64,000 nucleotides of DNA from Ipomoea triloba (lineage: Eukaryota > Streptophyta > Magnoliopsida > Solanales > Convolvulaceae): contig NC_044930.1 in the NCBI RefSeq assembly GCF_003576645.1, positions 12,917,907-12,981,906 on the forward strand, read 5' to 3'. The notes below the pieces were generated by a model, which saw nothing but the letters and a program-made list of their open reading frames with translations, was not told the DNA's origin and ran no database searches. Made by a program: the position numbers and the translations under genes. Below, one piece after another: positions 11,401-22,396 of the stretch; the stretch's first letter is position 1; each line of letters begins with the position of its first letter.

Positions 11401-12549
11401 ATTCTTACAACGTAACTGCTCGTTTAGAATTCAATGAGCGGGATGCCAACATTATTATCAATATTCCAGTATGCATGAGAAAACCTAGTGATGCTTGGGT
11501 TTGGTACAAGGAAGCGAAAGGCGATTACACGGTAAAGTCTGGCTACAGAATGTTGGTGGGAGAAATACAGGACAACAGACCATGGCATATGATATGGAAT
11601 CTTAAGGTACCCCCTAAAGTGAAGGTATTTTGCTGGCAACTTGTCTCATCATATTTACCAACTCGAGATGCTTTATTGTTAAAACGAATATATTGCTCAC
11701 AAATGTGCCATATGTGTGGGCAGACCGAGGAGTCTGCTAGGCATTTGTTCATGGATTGTGTGCATGCTGCGACTATGTGGACAAAGCTAGGTATTACTAC
11801 GACGAACTTTGGTCAAGGTACAGTGAGTGATTGGTTCTTTTATATGCTTACTATTTTGAATGAAGATATGAGATGCAAGTTTGTAATAGTATGTTGGGGG
11901 CTGTGGGGGAGCCGTAACAACATTATCTGGAATGGTGCTACCTTTGATTGCGATGTTGTGATTCGTTCATGCCTTACCTTTATGAATAATTGGAAGGCAG
12001 TGCATACTCACACATTGATTCCGCAGGGCATGAATGAACTTTTAATGAAGTGGAATGCTCCGTTACCAAGACGATTGAAGATGAATACGGACGCTGCATT
12101 GGATGCTAATCATAATGTAATGGGCTTAGGCTGGGTTCTTCGAGATCACCTTGGTGTGTTTTTAGCTGCTAAGGCCATTCGTATAAGTGGTAATTACAGT
12201 GTCCAGGAGGCTGAGGCTATGTGTGTTCGTGAAGCGATGAGTTGGTTGCACGGAACCGGGATGGGTAACGTAGATGTTGAAACTGATAGTCAACTCGTGT
12301 ATTATGCTTTATCTTTGAATCCTTTTATTTCTGCTTTTGGTTTTCTTATTGACGATGTTAGAGAAGTTGCATCTACGATTGAGGGTGTAGACTTCTGTTT
12401 TGTTAATCGATCTGCGAATCGTGCTGCCCACATTATTGCTCGGGAGGCCGTTTCTTTGTCAGGTTGCGGGGAGTGGTTTGATGCTCCTCCCCTTTTTCTT
12501 GTTGATTGTCTTTCATCTGATTTAATGAATTAAGTTCTTTTTCTCAAAA
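11401..12549 (+). mobile_element. 5'-truncated L1-type LINE 3' end (zf-RVT + RNase H)
   Basis: An open frame continues from FNERDANIIINIPV (about 11,430) to the stop at 12,531-12,533. It holds a reverse-transcriptase zinc-binding domain (GDYTVKSGYRML, ...PPKVKVFCWQL, C-x2-C in CHMCG and H-x4-C in HLFMDC) and a plant LINE RNase H-like domain (MNTDAALD, GLGWVLRDHLG, EAEAMCVREAM, ETDSQLV, NRSANRAAH). The acidic catalytic residues appear present. The reverse transcriptase and endonuclease domains are missing, so it is a dead-on-arrival copy. A short A-rich tail follows; target duplications are not clear. This is not a host gene. Confidence 0.85.
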
Positions 12550-12699
12550 AGAATTCATATAAAAAGTATTAGTTTTCCACTCAAAAGTCAAGTTTTTCGA
12601 TTAAAAGTATTTCACATTTCTAAAAAAATAGTTTTGATAAAAACTATTAAATTCATGAAAAATTATAACTTTTTTGTTCTTAAAAGTATAATATATTAA

Positions 12700-13930
12700 C
12701 TGAATAGTATCCACCGGTGAAATTGCTTCAATCCACTAAAAAGTGAAATTTTCACTTTTTGGTGATATAACATCACTGCAAGTCTATTTGAGAGATCTAG
12801 TATAGGAATCTAAATCTCTAACGGGGCGCATTGTGGGTGACTTCTTGAAATATGTGTTTTACCCCAATTTTATTGAATTGTTTGTGCACTTAATTAGGAG
12901 GTGGTTATCCTTGACGCATTGAAATACTCACTAGGAAATGACATTCTCTATAAACACAAACTGTCTTATAAAATAAAAAATTATGTGTAATAATTTAATT
13001 TAAACTCTGCTTTATACAATTACAAATATAAAATAAAAAACATAGTATGTATTTTAAAAAATGTATAAAAATACAATTCAAATATTCACTAGGAAATGAC
13101 ATTCCCCATAGACATTTGGATTCAAAATCATTCCAAACTAGAGACTGATAGACCGGGTTGGCTATTTTTACAAATCATGATCGTGAAGTCTTCCAAAAGA
13201 GACAATATAATGATCAACTTGCCAAGAAAAATTAACAATATAATAAATTTTGGCTAAGAAATTGTGGGAAAGAGGAATTATGAGTACCGTTAAGTTTGGG
13301 CAAGTAATTATGCAAATCATTCAATTATAGGTTAGCATCTGACAACAACGAACATTGATAGATTAGCAATGAAGTTTTAAAGAAAATTAATCTTTCGTTA
13401 TCATGTTAGTTTGGAGACAGATTGTTTGAATTTTTGTTCTTCTTTTAATTCCTCGTGTCGTGATCTTTCTTATGTTGGTATTCTAATTAAGCAATGTCAT
13501 ACTATTGCTAGAGACATTGGAGATGTTGTTGTCTGCCATGTCAAAAGGTCAGTTAATCAAGTGGCTCATGTGCTTGCACGGGCGACTAGATCTGCGTCTG
13601 TCCTTGGTGTTTGGGACTATGTTCCCCCTGACTGTATTTCGAACTTGATTCTTCTTTGATCTTAATGAAGGCTTTGATTTTCAAAACAAAAAAAAAAAAA
13701 AAAATCTTTCGTAAATTTAATTTGGCGCAGTCGTCACTTTTTAAAAACTAAAAATCATGTGTAAAAATTCAATTTTATACCATTATTGCAAATATAAAAT
13801 AAAGATGGAACATAATATTTGTTAAAAGATAATTTATGAAAATAAAAAAATTCACTTAAAGATTACATTCTCCATACACATACATAGATTTGAAATCATC
13901 CACAAAGATTAATTTAAATATCAAAACTAC
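12700..13930. repeat. Shared 5' flank of RLP copy 2
   Basis: Counterpart of 2,470-3,404, with the same block order. It differs by the LINE inserted at 13,399. No gene. Confidence 0.75.
13399..13702 (+). mobile_element. Short LINE 3' end with 10-bp target duplication
   Basis: It encodes only the end of a LINE RNase H domain (LETDCLNF, ...VVCHVKRSVNQVAHVLAR), then a stop and a 17-base A-run. It is flanked by AATCTTTCGT at 13,389-13,398 and 13,703-13,712. The unoccupied site is visible upstream of copy 1 at about 3,180-3,200. Confidence 0.9.
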
Positions 13931-14078
13931 TACACTAATTAATTGTAATTTTGAAATTTTATATGGAAGGAGAAAATTCTTTATTTTGTGTGATTAAAAA
14001 CAATGTTAATAATGCATGATTTAACATGGGAGGGGGAAGAAAGCATACCAAAAGAACCGACGTCAAACATATGCTGCT

Positions 14079-14090
14079 ATATATATATCT
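14079..14090 (+). promoter_or_regulatory. Putative TATA box of RLP copy 2
   Basis: 'gctatatatatatctg' lies about 80 bp upstream of the ATG within the block conserved before copies 1 and 3. Confidence 0.55.
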
Positions 14091-14159
14091 GATATATGTT
14101 GCATCCATACACAAAACTCAAAGCGACTAAAAAAAAATTGTATTTACTTTTGAGACACC

Positions 14160-17100
14160 ATGAAACATACCAAGCATAATATTATGCTAGTGCTTATTTT
14201 TCTTGTGCTCATTTACAAATTTGAGTATTGTTACTCAAATAATGCTGCTAGGTGCGTTGAAGGAGAACGAATTGCTCTTCTCCAATTCAAGGAAAGCTTA
14301 ATTGATACATCAAACCGTCTCTCTTCATGGAGCGGTCTTGATTGTTGTGAATGGGAGGGAATTTCTTGTAGCACAACAACTGGCCATGTCCTAAAGCTTG
14401 ATTTGCACAACCCAGCTACACCTCCTTATGTTATTGACAACTATAGCTATGGTTTGCCATCAAACTATAGCAACAACTGCTTGGGAGGTGAGATCAATCA
14501 TTCTCTTATCAACATAACATATTTGAATTACCTTGATCTAAGCCTCAACAATTTTTCTAAGATTCGAATTCCTGAATTTTTCGGATCTTTCAAAAACTTG
14601 AGGTATCTTAACATCTCAAGCTCTGGTTTTGTGGGAAATATTCCCACTCATCTTGGAAATCTTTCAAGCTTAGAGTATCTCCACCTTGGAGAGGCTTTGG
14701 TTGGAGTTCCATCTTATAATGATTTGACTACGGATAACTTGGACTGGTTGGCTAGCCTTTCTTCCCTAAAAAGCCTTGACATGTCTTGGATTTCAATTCG
14801 GCATAGTGAAGATTGGTTACGCACTATCAACAAGCTTGTGTCTTTATCTTCTTTAAACTTGACTGGTTGTCAGCTCAACACAACTAGTCCTCTTTCACAT
14901 GTTAACTCCACCTCTCTCATCTCCCTTGATCTCAGAGAAAATAGTTTGGATTCTGCAATCTTTCTGTCTAATCTCACAAGACTAGAGCATTTGAATCTAG
15001 GCTTCAACTCTCTTAATTCTAGCATGCTAGAAATCTTTGAGCCCTTAGCCCCTCTAAAGGTCCTTGACCTTTTTAGAAATGCCTTTACAGGCACACTGGT
15101 TCCGTTGTGTAAGTTGCACAATTTGGTTTTCATGGATCTTAATTCTAACAATTTTCAAGGTTCAATCCCCAATTGTCTTGGAAACTTGACTTCTTTAACC
15201 TCTCTTGATTTAAGGTATAATTGGTTTACAAGTTCGATTCCCAATTCTCTTGGAAACTTGACTTCTTTAATCTCTCTTAGTTTAAGTGCTAATAGCTTTA
15301 CAGGTTCAATTCCCAATTCTCTTGGAAACTTGACTTCTTTAACCTCTCTTAGTTTAAGTGGTAATAGCTTTACGGGTTCAATTCCCAATTCTCTTGGAAA
15401 CTTGACTTCTTTAACCTCTCTTGATTTGAGTGAGAATATCTTCACTGGTTCAATTCCAAATACCATTGGTAGTCTTTGTAGATTGCAAGTGCTTGATTTC
15501 TCGATGAATAAATTGACAGACTCCATTGCAGTTCTTCCTGATTGCCTATTAGATAGTTTGAAAGAATTGTTCTTAGATTCTAACAATTTCAGTGGTCAAC
15601 TTCCAAACCAGTTGTACAAGTATAAGAATCTGGAAATCCTTTCTGTGTCTTCAAACTCCTTCGCTGGTCCAATAATTGAGTCACTTGGAAATTTGTCAAT
15701 GTTGAGAAACTTGTATATTGATAGCAATAAGTTTAGCAGTAGCATTCCCTCAAGTTTTGGAGAACTTTCAAATCTTAGAGCAGTAGATATATCTTATAAT
15801 TCATTTGTAGGTGTCCTCTCAGAATTTCACTTTTCAAAACTTAGTAATCTTAAAGATTTGTACATATCTGGAAATTTATTTGTTTTCAATATAAGCTCCA
15901 ACTGGGTTCCACCTTTTCAACTCGACGAAATTGCAATGGAATCCGTGAAAATTGGTCCTCACTTTCCTCATTGGCTTCGTACTCAAAGAAATGTTGAAAC
16001 TCTATTTATGTCTAATGCAAGCATCTCAAGTGCTATCCCTGATTGGTTTGGAAAATTTTTCTGGAATTGCGATGCATTAGATCTCCATGAAAATCATTTA
16101 AGTGGAGAGCTTCCCTTGGAACCCCATGTTGAAGGTTACATGAAGGCAAAGATTCGTTATCTTTCTCTTTCAACGAATTATTTGAGTGGTGGTATCCCCA
16201 AATGGCTATGCAGTTTAAAATATTTAGAGATTCTTGCTCTATCTACAAATAAGTTATATGGAGAAATACCTTCATGCTTAGGAAAACTACAAAGTTTGAA
16301 AGTTCTTGATTTGGGGAAGAACAATCTAAGTGGCCTCATTCCAAATTCACTGGGATCTCTACAAGAGCTATATTCTTTGCACTTGCAGAACAACAAACTT
16401 GAAGGAAAACTCCCCTCAAGCATGCAGAATTTAACAAGCTTGGAAATCTTGGATTTGAGTGAAAATGAATTTATGGATGTTATCCCTCCCTGGATTGGGA
16501 AAAATTTATTGAGTTTGAAATATCTTGTATTTTATACAAATAAGTTCTATGGGGATATTCCATTGCAATTGTGCCAACTGCATGATCTTCGATTGTTGAA
16601 TTTGGCAAATAATAACATATCTGGATACATCCCATGGTGTATTGGCAACCTGACTGGAATGGTTTCTAATGGCAACCCAGCATACTATGGGAATCGTTCT
16701 GCTTATGGAGACAATTACGATGATGAAATTGATCAAGTCATAAAAGGATTAACATTGCAATACACTAAAACCCTTCAATTCTTAAGATCTATAGACCTTT
16801 TAGGAATCACATTGTCGGAAAGATCCCAATTGAGATAATGAGTTTGCATGCATTGGAGAACTTGAATATTTCTAGAAATAATCTATGTGGAACAATCCCT
16901 AGGACTATTGGGGATTTGAGCAAAATTGAATCACTTGATTTATCTAGAAATGAGCTCTCTGGTCCCATTCCACCAAGCTTGTCATCTTTGAATTTTTTGA
17001 GCCACTTGAACTTATCATTCAACAATTTATATGGAATGATACCAACAGGAAGGCAACTTCAAACACTCAATGATCCATCCATTTACATGGGCAATGCGGG

Positions 17101-17347
17101 GCTTTGTGGTGCCCCACTTCCAAAGGATTGTCCAGGTGATGTACCATCTTTTGCTAATCAATCTACAAAAACCAGTAGTGATGATGACCATGAATTTTTC
17201 ATGTGGTTCTATGCTGGTTTGGGGCCTGGTTTCTTTGTTGGATTCATTGGAGTATTAAGCACTCTACTGTTTGCAAGATCTTGGAGCTATGCTTACTTCA
17301 AATTTTTAGAGATGGCTTACAACAAAATACTCTATTATATTCATTAA
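14160..17347 (+). pseudogene. LRR receptor-like protein, copy 2 (one frameshift)
   Basis: Nearly complete EIX-type LRR-RLP. The signal peptide (residues 1-25), LRRNT with the LDCCEW pair, an LRR ectodomain of about 30 repeats, and IKGLTLQYTKTLQ are open to residue 892. A single-base deletion in 'gaccttttaggaatcac' (about 16,803; paralogues have 'ctttcaggga') shifts the frame. The rest, from about 16,805, is open in the new frame to the stop at 17,345: last LRRs, GLCGAPLPKDCPGD cap, SSDDDHEFFMWFYAGLGPG, membrane segment and tail ending YNKILYYIH. This is the only lesion, so a sequencing or assembly error would restore a gene of about 1,062 residues. It also carries the largest 24-residue LRR array of the cluster. 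If the lesion is real, a membrane-less ectodomain would be made. Confidence 0.85.
15161..15448 (+). repeat. Four 72-bp LRR-encoding tandem repeats
   Basis: Units begin at 15,161, 15,233, 15,305 and 15,377, each encoding 24 residues of the SIPNSLGNLTSLTSLSLS type, and the middle ones differ by only a few bases. The equivalent place holds two such units in copy 3 (31,600-31,740) and one in copies 1 and 4. Confidence 0.9.
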
Positions 17348-17349
17348 AG

Positions 17350-17483
17350 GTTAGTTTCCAATATGCTTTGAACAAATAGCTTTTTTATTCAATATATATT
17401 TGTGGGTGCACGGTGTGTGTGTATATATATATATATGAATTTATTTTATTTTCTATATTTGATTTAAATTAATGTATTCTCTT

Positions 17484-17514
<31 letters not shown>

Positions 17515-17609
17515 TTATTATTACTATTATTATTATTTTACCATGTAGGCCTATTTTTTACAAGCTAGATAAAAAATAATTGAATGACATGACTATTCAC
17601 ATTTTTCAG
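17350..17609 (+). other. 3' UTR intron of RLP copy 2
   Basis: The donor AAAG|GTTAGT directly follows the stop codon, and the acceptor is 'tttttcag|gtcaatg'. The same intron position lies inside the coding end of copies 1 and 4 and in the 3' region of copy 3, so it is an old feature of the family. Confidence 0.6.
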
Positions 17610-18297
17610 GTCAATGCTAGTCAATGAGCCATTGTGTGTTGAAGGTATTTGTCATTGGTCGTCTTTAATGTGGATGATTACTCTTGACATGTTGGAAGGG
17701 AGTTTCTTCCTCTAACGTGAAAGGCAAAAGAGTATTGTTGATTTTGATATAATTTGCAATTGATGTTCATCTTATTTAATATTGCTTTTTCAATGTCATG
17801 TTTATTGTATTTGTCATATTTAAAACTTGTAAACAAATTCTTATTGAGATATGTGTTTAATATCATATTGTGTTTCTATTGTTACATATTTTATTTTCAG
17901 TTCTTTAGTTTTGTGGTAATGGTTAGAATATTCATCTGACTTGAAGAAACAATTTAAATAATTATTATTAACATTATATTAAACTAGTAATTGGAGGCCT
18001 CAATTTTGTAATCACTTGAATTTGTCAAACCCAACTAACTAGTCATTGTAACTGTGAATCTTCCCCTAAGAGTAAAAATGTCGTATGAGGAACAGGTTTC
18101 TTAATTGTTTATAATGGGAACCAGAGGTTCAGAGACATTTATAAAGGTTCTTGAAACAAATGACATATCCAAGGTACATAGTGCAAAGCACATACAAGAA
18201 AATTAATGGTGATTTGAAGTGAACATTCTTTTTATCATACATATGATGAAGTAATCACAAAATTAAAGGAAATGTGGAGTCAAGTGTTCTTATCTTT
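17610..18297. other. Type B 3' flank, no gene
   Basis: Nearly identical to 33,840-34,490 downstream of copy 3 (shared 'acatgttggaagggagtttcttcctct', 'aagagtattgttgattttgata', 'ctagtaattggaggcctcaa'). Short open frames here are not conserved as proteins. Confidence 0.7.
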
Positions 18298-18689
18298 TCC
18301 AGCAGAGGACTTAAACCATGGTATCCAAGCCGAAGTTGTCTTCTAGTAGAGCTCATAAGCTTCAACTCTGTAAGCTTGTTTAAGTATTCTCTTCTCTACA
18401 AGCACTGTGACATACGCCAAGCACAAGTTGTTTACGAGCGGACCAACAAAACTCCAAGCGTGATCCAAACGCCAGGCGATTATGGCCAGTCCCCACCACC
18501 ATAATTGCTCGCCAAAGTAATTTGGATGGCGTGAGTACCGCCAAAGACCTGTATCCAGATTTGGCACCATAGGTTGGCTGAGCTCTTTCAACCTTTTATA
18601 TCTGCTAACAAAATTGTGAAGTTGTGTATCGGCATAATAGGTGATTATAATGCCAGATAAACAGACTCCTATGGCAACATAGTCCCATA
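18298..18689 (-). pseudogene. DUF1295 / steroid-reductase-like C-terminal fragment, copy 1
   Basis: The minus strand encodes the C-terminal part of a plant DUF1295 membrane protein, related to steroid 5-alpha-reductase C-terminal domains. It reads WDYVAIGVCLSGIIITYYAD, then TQLHNFV, VPNLDTGLWRYSRHPNYFGE, QLWWWGL and LAYVTVLVEKRILKQAYRVE. A CAG-to-TAG change (18,343-18,345) stops it before the final QKTTSAWIPWFK. Its 5' side is cut by a hAT element at 18,698. The intact-frame paralogue is at 34,486-34,965. Upstream exons are absent in both. Confidence 0.85.
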
Positions 18690-18697
18690 CATTCAAT

Positions 18698-19277
18698 CAC
18701 TGACGGAACCACCCTGGGGGCAGCTGCCCCCACTCACCCCGCCCCCACCCCATATATAGCCTTTGTATGTATATATGTATATATAGTACATGTTTATATA
18801 TAAATATAAGAAAACAGATGAAGGTTAATAATTGATAAGCTTATAGAGTTGGTAGGTGTGTGGTTTTATTTAGAAAATGGTAAGGGTTCGAATCCTAGCC
18901 CCAATGCTTGCTTTTTTTGTACAACTTTTCAGTTGTATACGTACATATTGCTTTTTTAATATATATTAATGATAAGATGTCTAATTTTAATGTGTTTTAT
19001 ATTTGAATTATTTTATCAAATTAATTATATTTTATATAGAGTTATGAATATTTTTATATAGTTTTGATGTGTTTTATTTTCCGCCTATATCAAACAATAT
19101 TNATGTTTTATATATAAATAGATAAAAATAGATAGAAGTTATCAATTGATAAGCTTGCAGAGTTGGTAAGTGTGTGGTGTTATTTAAAAAATGGTGAGGG
19201 TTTGAATCCTAGCCCTAGCGCTTGCTTTTTTATTATTATTTTTGCAGCTTTTCAGTTGTATACGTACATATTGCTCA

Positions 19278-19319
<42 letters not shown>

Positions 19320-19689
19320 GATAAGATGTATAATTATAATGTGTTTTCTATTTGAATTATTTTATTAAATTAATTATATTTTATATAGAGTTATGAATAT
19401 TTTTATATAGTTTTGATGTGTTTTATTTTCCGCCTATATCAAACAATATTTATAATGTATTTTGTAATTTAAGAATTTATTCGTATTTGATATTTGAACC
19501 TTGTGGCACTCAGTTTATACTCCCACATGGAAAAGAGTGAGTTCGAGCCACATGGAAAAGAGTGAGTTCGAGCCTCAGTGGAGGCTTGCTTCAATAGGTT
19601 GAAAAAGTAGGTACTCAAAAATCATTTTTTAATTTAATTTACCCTTGCTTCTTCGCCCCCCCTCAACCGAAATCCTGGATACGTCACTG
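18698..19689. mobile_element. Non-autonomous hAT element, 8-bp TSD
   Basis: Left end CACTGACGGAACC and right end GGATACGTCACTG form terminal inverted repeats. CATTCAAT lies on both sides (18,690-18,697 and 19,690-19,697). Inside, a roughly 300-bp block (18,816-19,101) is repeated at 19,120-19,455. A SINE-like 'gagttcgagcctcagtggagg' piece with a 25-bp tandem duplication is at 19,500-19,620. There is no transposase. One N lies at 19,102. The unoccupied site survives at about 21,400-21,480. Confidence 0.9.
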
Positions 19690-19726
19690 CATTCAATGGA
19701 AGTGGTATCATCAACTTGTAGAGCGT

Positions 19727-21365
19727 TGATAAGTGCAAAATATGCCATCTTTATAAGGTCATTCTTGGATAATCTAGTGCACAATTCGTTGCTTTTATGA
19801 TTAATTTGGTCCTATATTGCGTTAGAATGCTCTATGTTGTCATAGGACCCCGTTCTACGCTTTGCCAATCATTTTGTAGGAAAAAGATGTGTTTAAAGGC
19901 AGGAAATGGCAATATTTCGGAGAAGGATTCACGAGCCGAAGTTGGAGGGCAAAATAGGCCTTGGACGCGCGTCCAGGCTTGCGTCCAATAATATCCTCTC
20001 TGAAGTTTTAGAAACAGAACAAAGGCCGGCCTTGGACGCACCCATGGACGCGCGTCCAGGCCGGCATCCAAAAACGAGCCCTCTGAAGTTTGCACAGCAG
20101 AGCAGCAACCTACCTTGGACGCGCCTCTGGACGCGCCTCTGGACGCGCGTCCAAGGTGGCGTCCAAAATTTCATCCTCTGAAGTTCAGAAAACAGAACAG
20201 AAGTCTGCTTTGGACGCGCCAGTGGACGCGCGTCCAAGCAGGCGTCCAAATTTATACTTTCTGAAGTTTTGAAGACTGAGCAGAAGAAGGCCTTGGACGC
20301 GCGTCCAGCCAGGCGTATGTCGCGGAATTATTGGCAGTTACTCAATGTTTAAAAGGATGAATGAACCAATTTTCAGGGGTATCATCAACACTTCCAATCA
20401 GAGATCATCACTCCACTTTATAATATTTCTCTCTCTAGGTTTTAGCTCTCAAATCTCTCCCATTCATAGCTCAATTGCAATCCAAATTCAAGTTACCTAG
20501 CTAGATTTAGAGAGGAATCTACACTTCAAGTTTGTATTGATCAAGTTTACTCAAGAATTCTACTTCAAATTCAAGTAAAGTTTCAATTCCTATTCTTGCA
20601 TTTCAATTCTTAATTGTTGATTTGATTGCTTTGTTAATTCAATTGCATCTTTGATTTCAGTTCTAGATATGAGTAGCTAGATCTTTTTGAGGATTTGAAT
20701 CAATTAATCTTGCATAATCTCTCTGGAGTTCTAAAGTTCTTAAATCTAGGGTTGAACAATGCTTGTTAGATGTTTGATTGTGAATTGGGATGTATGTCTT
20801 GACTCTATGCCAACTAGGCCGGTTGCACTAGAGGATTAGGATAATAACACTCACCTACGAGAGTAGGGAGTGTATTAAGCCCTCACCATTCACATTTCCC
20901 TCTCACCTTTGAGAAAAGGGAGAGTGGAAGGCAAGAGGCACACCAAATGTTTGATGAAATGCCTCTTCTAGCCTAGCTCTTATGAGAATAAGGCTAAGGC
21001 ATGGGAGAGAGGCCATTGTCCACGAGAGTGGCCTTGGCACTTGTGATCTTGTCTCATTCGTGTCAAATGAGCATTGCCAAATCCTAGGACATTAGGAAAT
21101 CGAGGGTGAGCATGCTTGAGAGGTTGATTCGAATCCCCTTTCCTTTGATTGTTTCATACTCTTTTGCATTAATTGTTTTGGTCTTAGCATGATTCACACA
21201 CACAATTGCTTAGGACTAGCTTTCAAACACTTTGAGCCCTTGTGCTTAGTTCACTTGCTTGCCAATTCCCTTATGCCTTCCTAGAGAACGACACTCGGAA
21301 AATTTTCCTCATTTTATCATTTCATTACCACATTCACTCCCACTAAAAACTCACAACATCGATCA
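19727..21365 (+). mobile_element. Solo LTR (Ty3/Tat-like), 5-bp TSD
   Basis: It starts TGATAAGTGCAAAATATGCC and ends ATCGATCA, with AGCGT on both sides (19,722-19,726 and 21,366-21,370). There is no internal domain or second LTR, so it is a solo LTR of 1,639 bp. The TGATAAG start matches the other solo LTR at 28,653-30,551 read on the minus strand. It holds a GC-rich palindrome array (19,962-20,307). Confidence 0.8.
19962..20307. repeat. Array of five TGGACGCGCGTCCA palindromes
   Basis: The perfect 14-bp palindrome occurs at 19,962, 20,045, 20,140, 20,223 and 20,294, in units of about 70-95 bp that also share 'ctgaagtt' and 'agaacagaa'. Extra half-sites ('ttggacgcgcc', 'gcgtccaaa') lie between. 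It is an island of CpG in otherwise AT-rich DNA. Confidence 0.9.
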
Positions 21366-21370
21366 AGCGT

Positions 21371-22390
21371 AGATCATGCTGACATTAAATACTTTTTATC
21401 CTATGGCAACATAGTCCCATACATTCAATGGAAGTGGTATCATCGACTTGTAGAGCGTAGATCATGCTGACATTAAATACTTATAGTTTAGCAAATAGCA
21501 AGCACACTAATGGATAAACAATAAACATGATTGTAAAGGGAAGGATTGGAGGAAATACATCCCGTCTTCCTCATCCAATTATTTCTTTCTTGGACATAAA
21601 CAAGTTAGTAATGCCTAGCTTTGTTTGACTATGGATCAGATCGAGGGATTTGGTTATGAATTTTGTAATAATTTGTTTGTCATATATTGGATTCTCAATC
21701 TATTCTCAACAGATTCGTTGGTCGTATTTGTCTTAAACCATGTCATTTATAATTATACTTGATTTGATATTTGTTTTTATAGTGAGGTGTTTGATAACTG
21801 GTGTATCACTTAATTTTCAACAAACTTATTCAACTTTAAATGAGCAGTTTGAGGATTGGTGTTAAATAGATCGAAATTAGAAGGCTTCCTCTCCCGTCGC
21901 TAGACCAAAGAGGAAGGCTTCTGATTAGTTTCTTTGTATTACTATAAATGACCTTGATAATTATTTATGCCGGAATACTGAGAGGGTGTTAGTAAAATTT
22001 TGTAAAGAATGGATATTGATGTAATGAAGAGAAAAATAAGATTTTTCAAACTCCAATAAGATTTTGTAAAATAAGATTTTTCAGACTTAATATGAAATTA
22101 ACACCAATTAAAAATATTTAGTTTCTCCGTGCTATCAGTTTTCCCTCAAGTGCAACAAATCAAGCCTGCAGAATTCATTTTCAAGCTTGATTTGCACATC
22201 TCCTGCACGTGAGAGAACATTTAATTTTAGCTACATATTTCAAACTTTTTAAAAAATTTAAATGTATTTATAGTAATGCAAATTCATATACTTTTCCAAA
22301 TTCCAATATGACAGAAGCTCTATCAAAAACTTTCTAAGCTCCATTATTTTCTTATTAATTCATTATTAGCTTTGAGTTAATAATATATCA
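21371..22390. other. Empty-site copy and type A/B flank remnants, no gene
   Basis: Bases 21,399-21,482 repeat the flank that was split by the hAT and the solo LTR, but intact ('cctatggcaacatagtccca' to 'cattaaatactt'). The stretch 21,650-21,990 matches the 3' flank after copies 1 and 4 ('ttctcaacagattcgttggt', 'agaccaaagaggaaggcttc'). No coding signal is seen. Confidence 0.65.
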
Positions 22391-22396
22391 TGTACT

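Noticed and set aside
15155..15586. Minus-strand open frame of 143 codons with a regular repeat
   Set aside because: It is the antisense shadow of the 72-bp LRR repeats of copy 2; the sense strand is clearly the LRR protein.
19832..20272. Overlapping frames on both strands with Asp/Ala/Arg repeats
   Set aside because: They are translations of the palindromic GGACGCGCGTCC array in a solo LTR.
19962..20307. CRISPR-like or operator array made of palindromes
   Set aside because: Spacer sequence between the palindromes is itself repeated ('ctgaagtt...agaacagaa'), so it is a tandem repeat inside an LTR.
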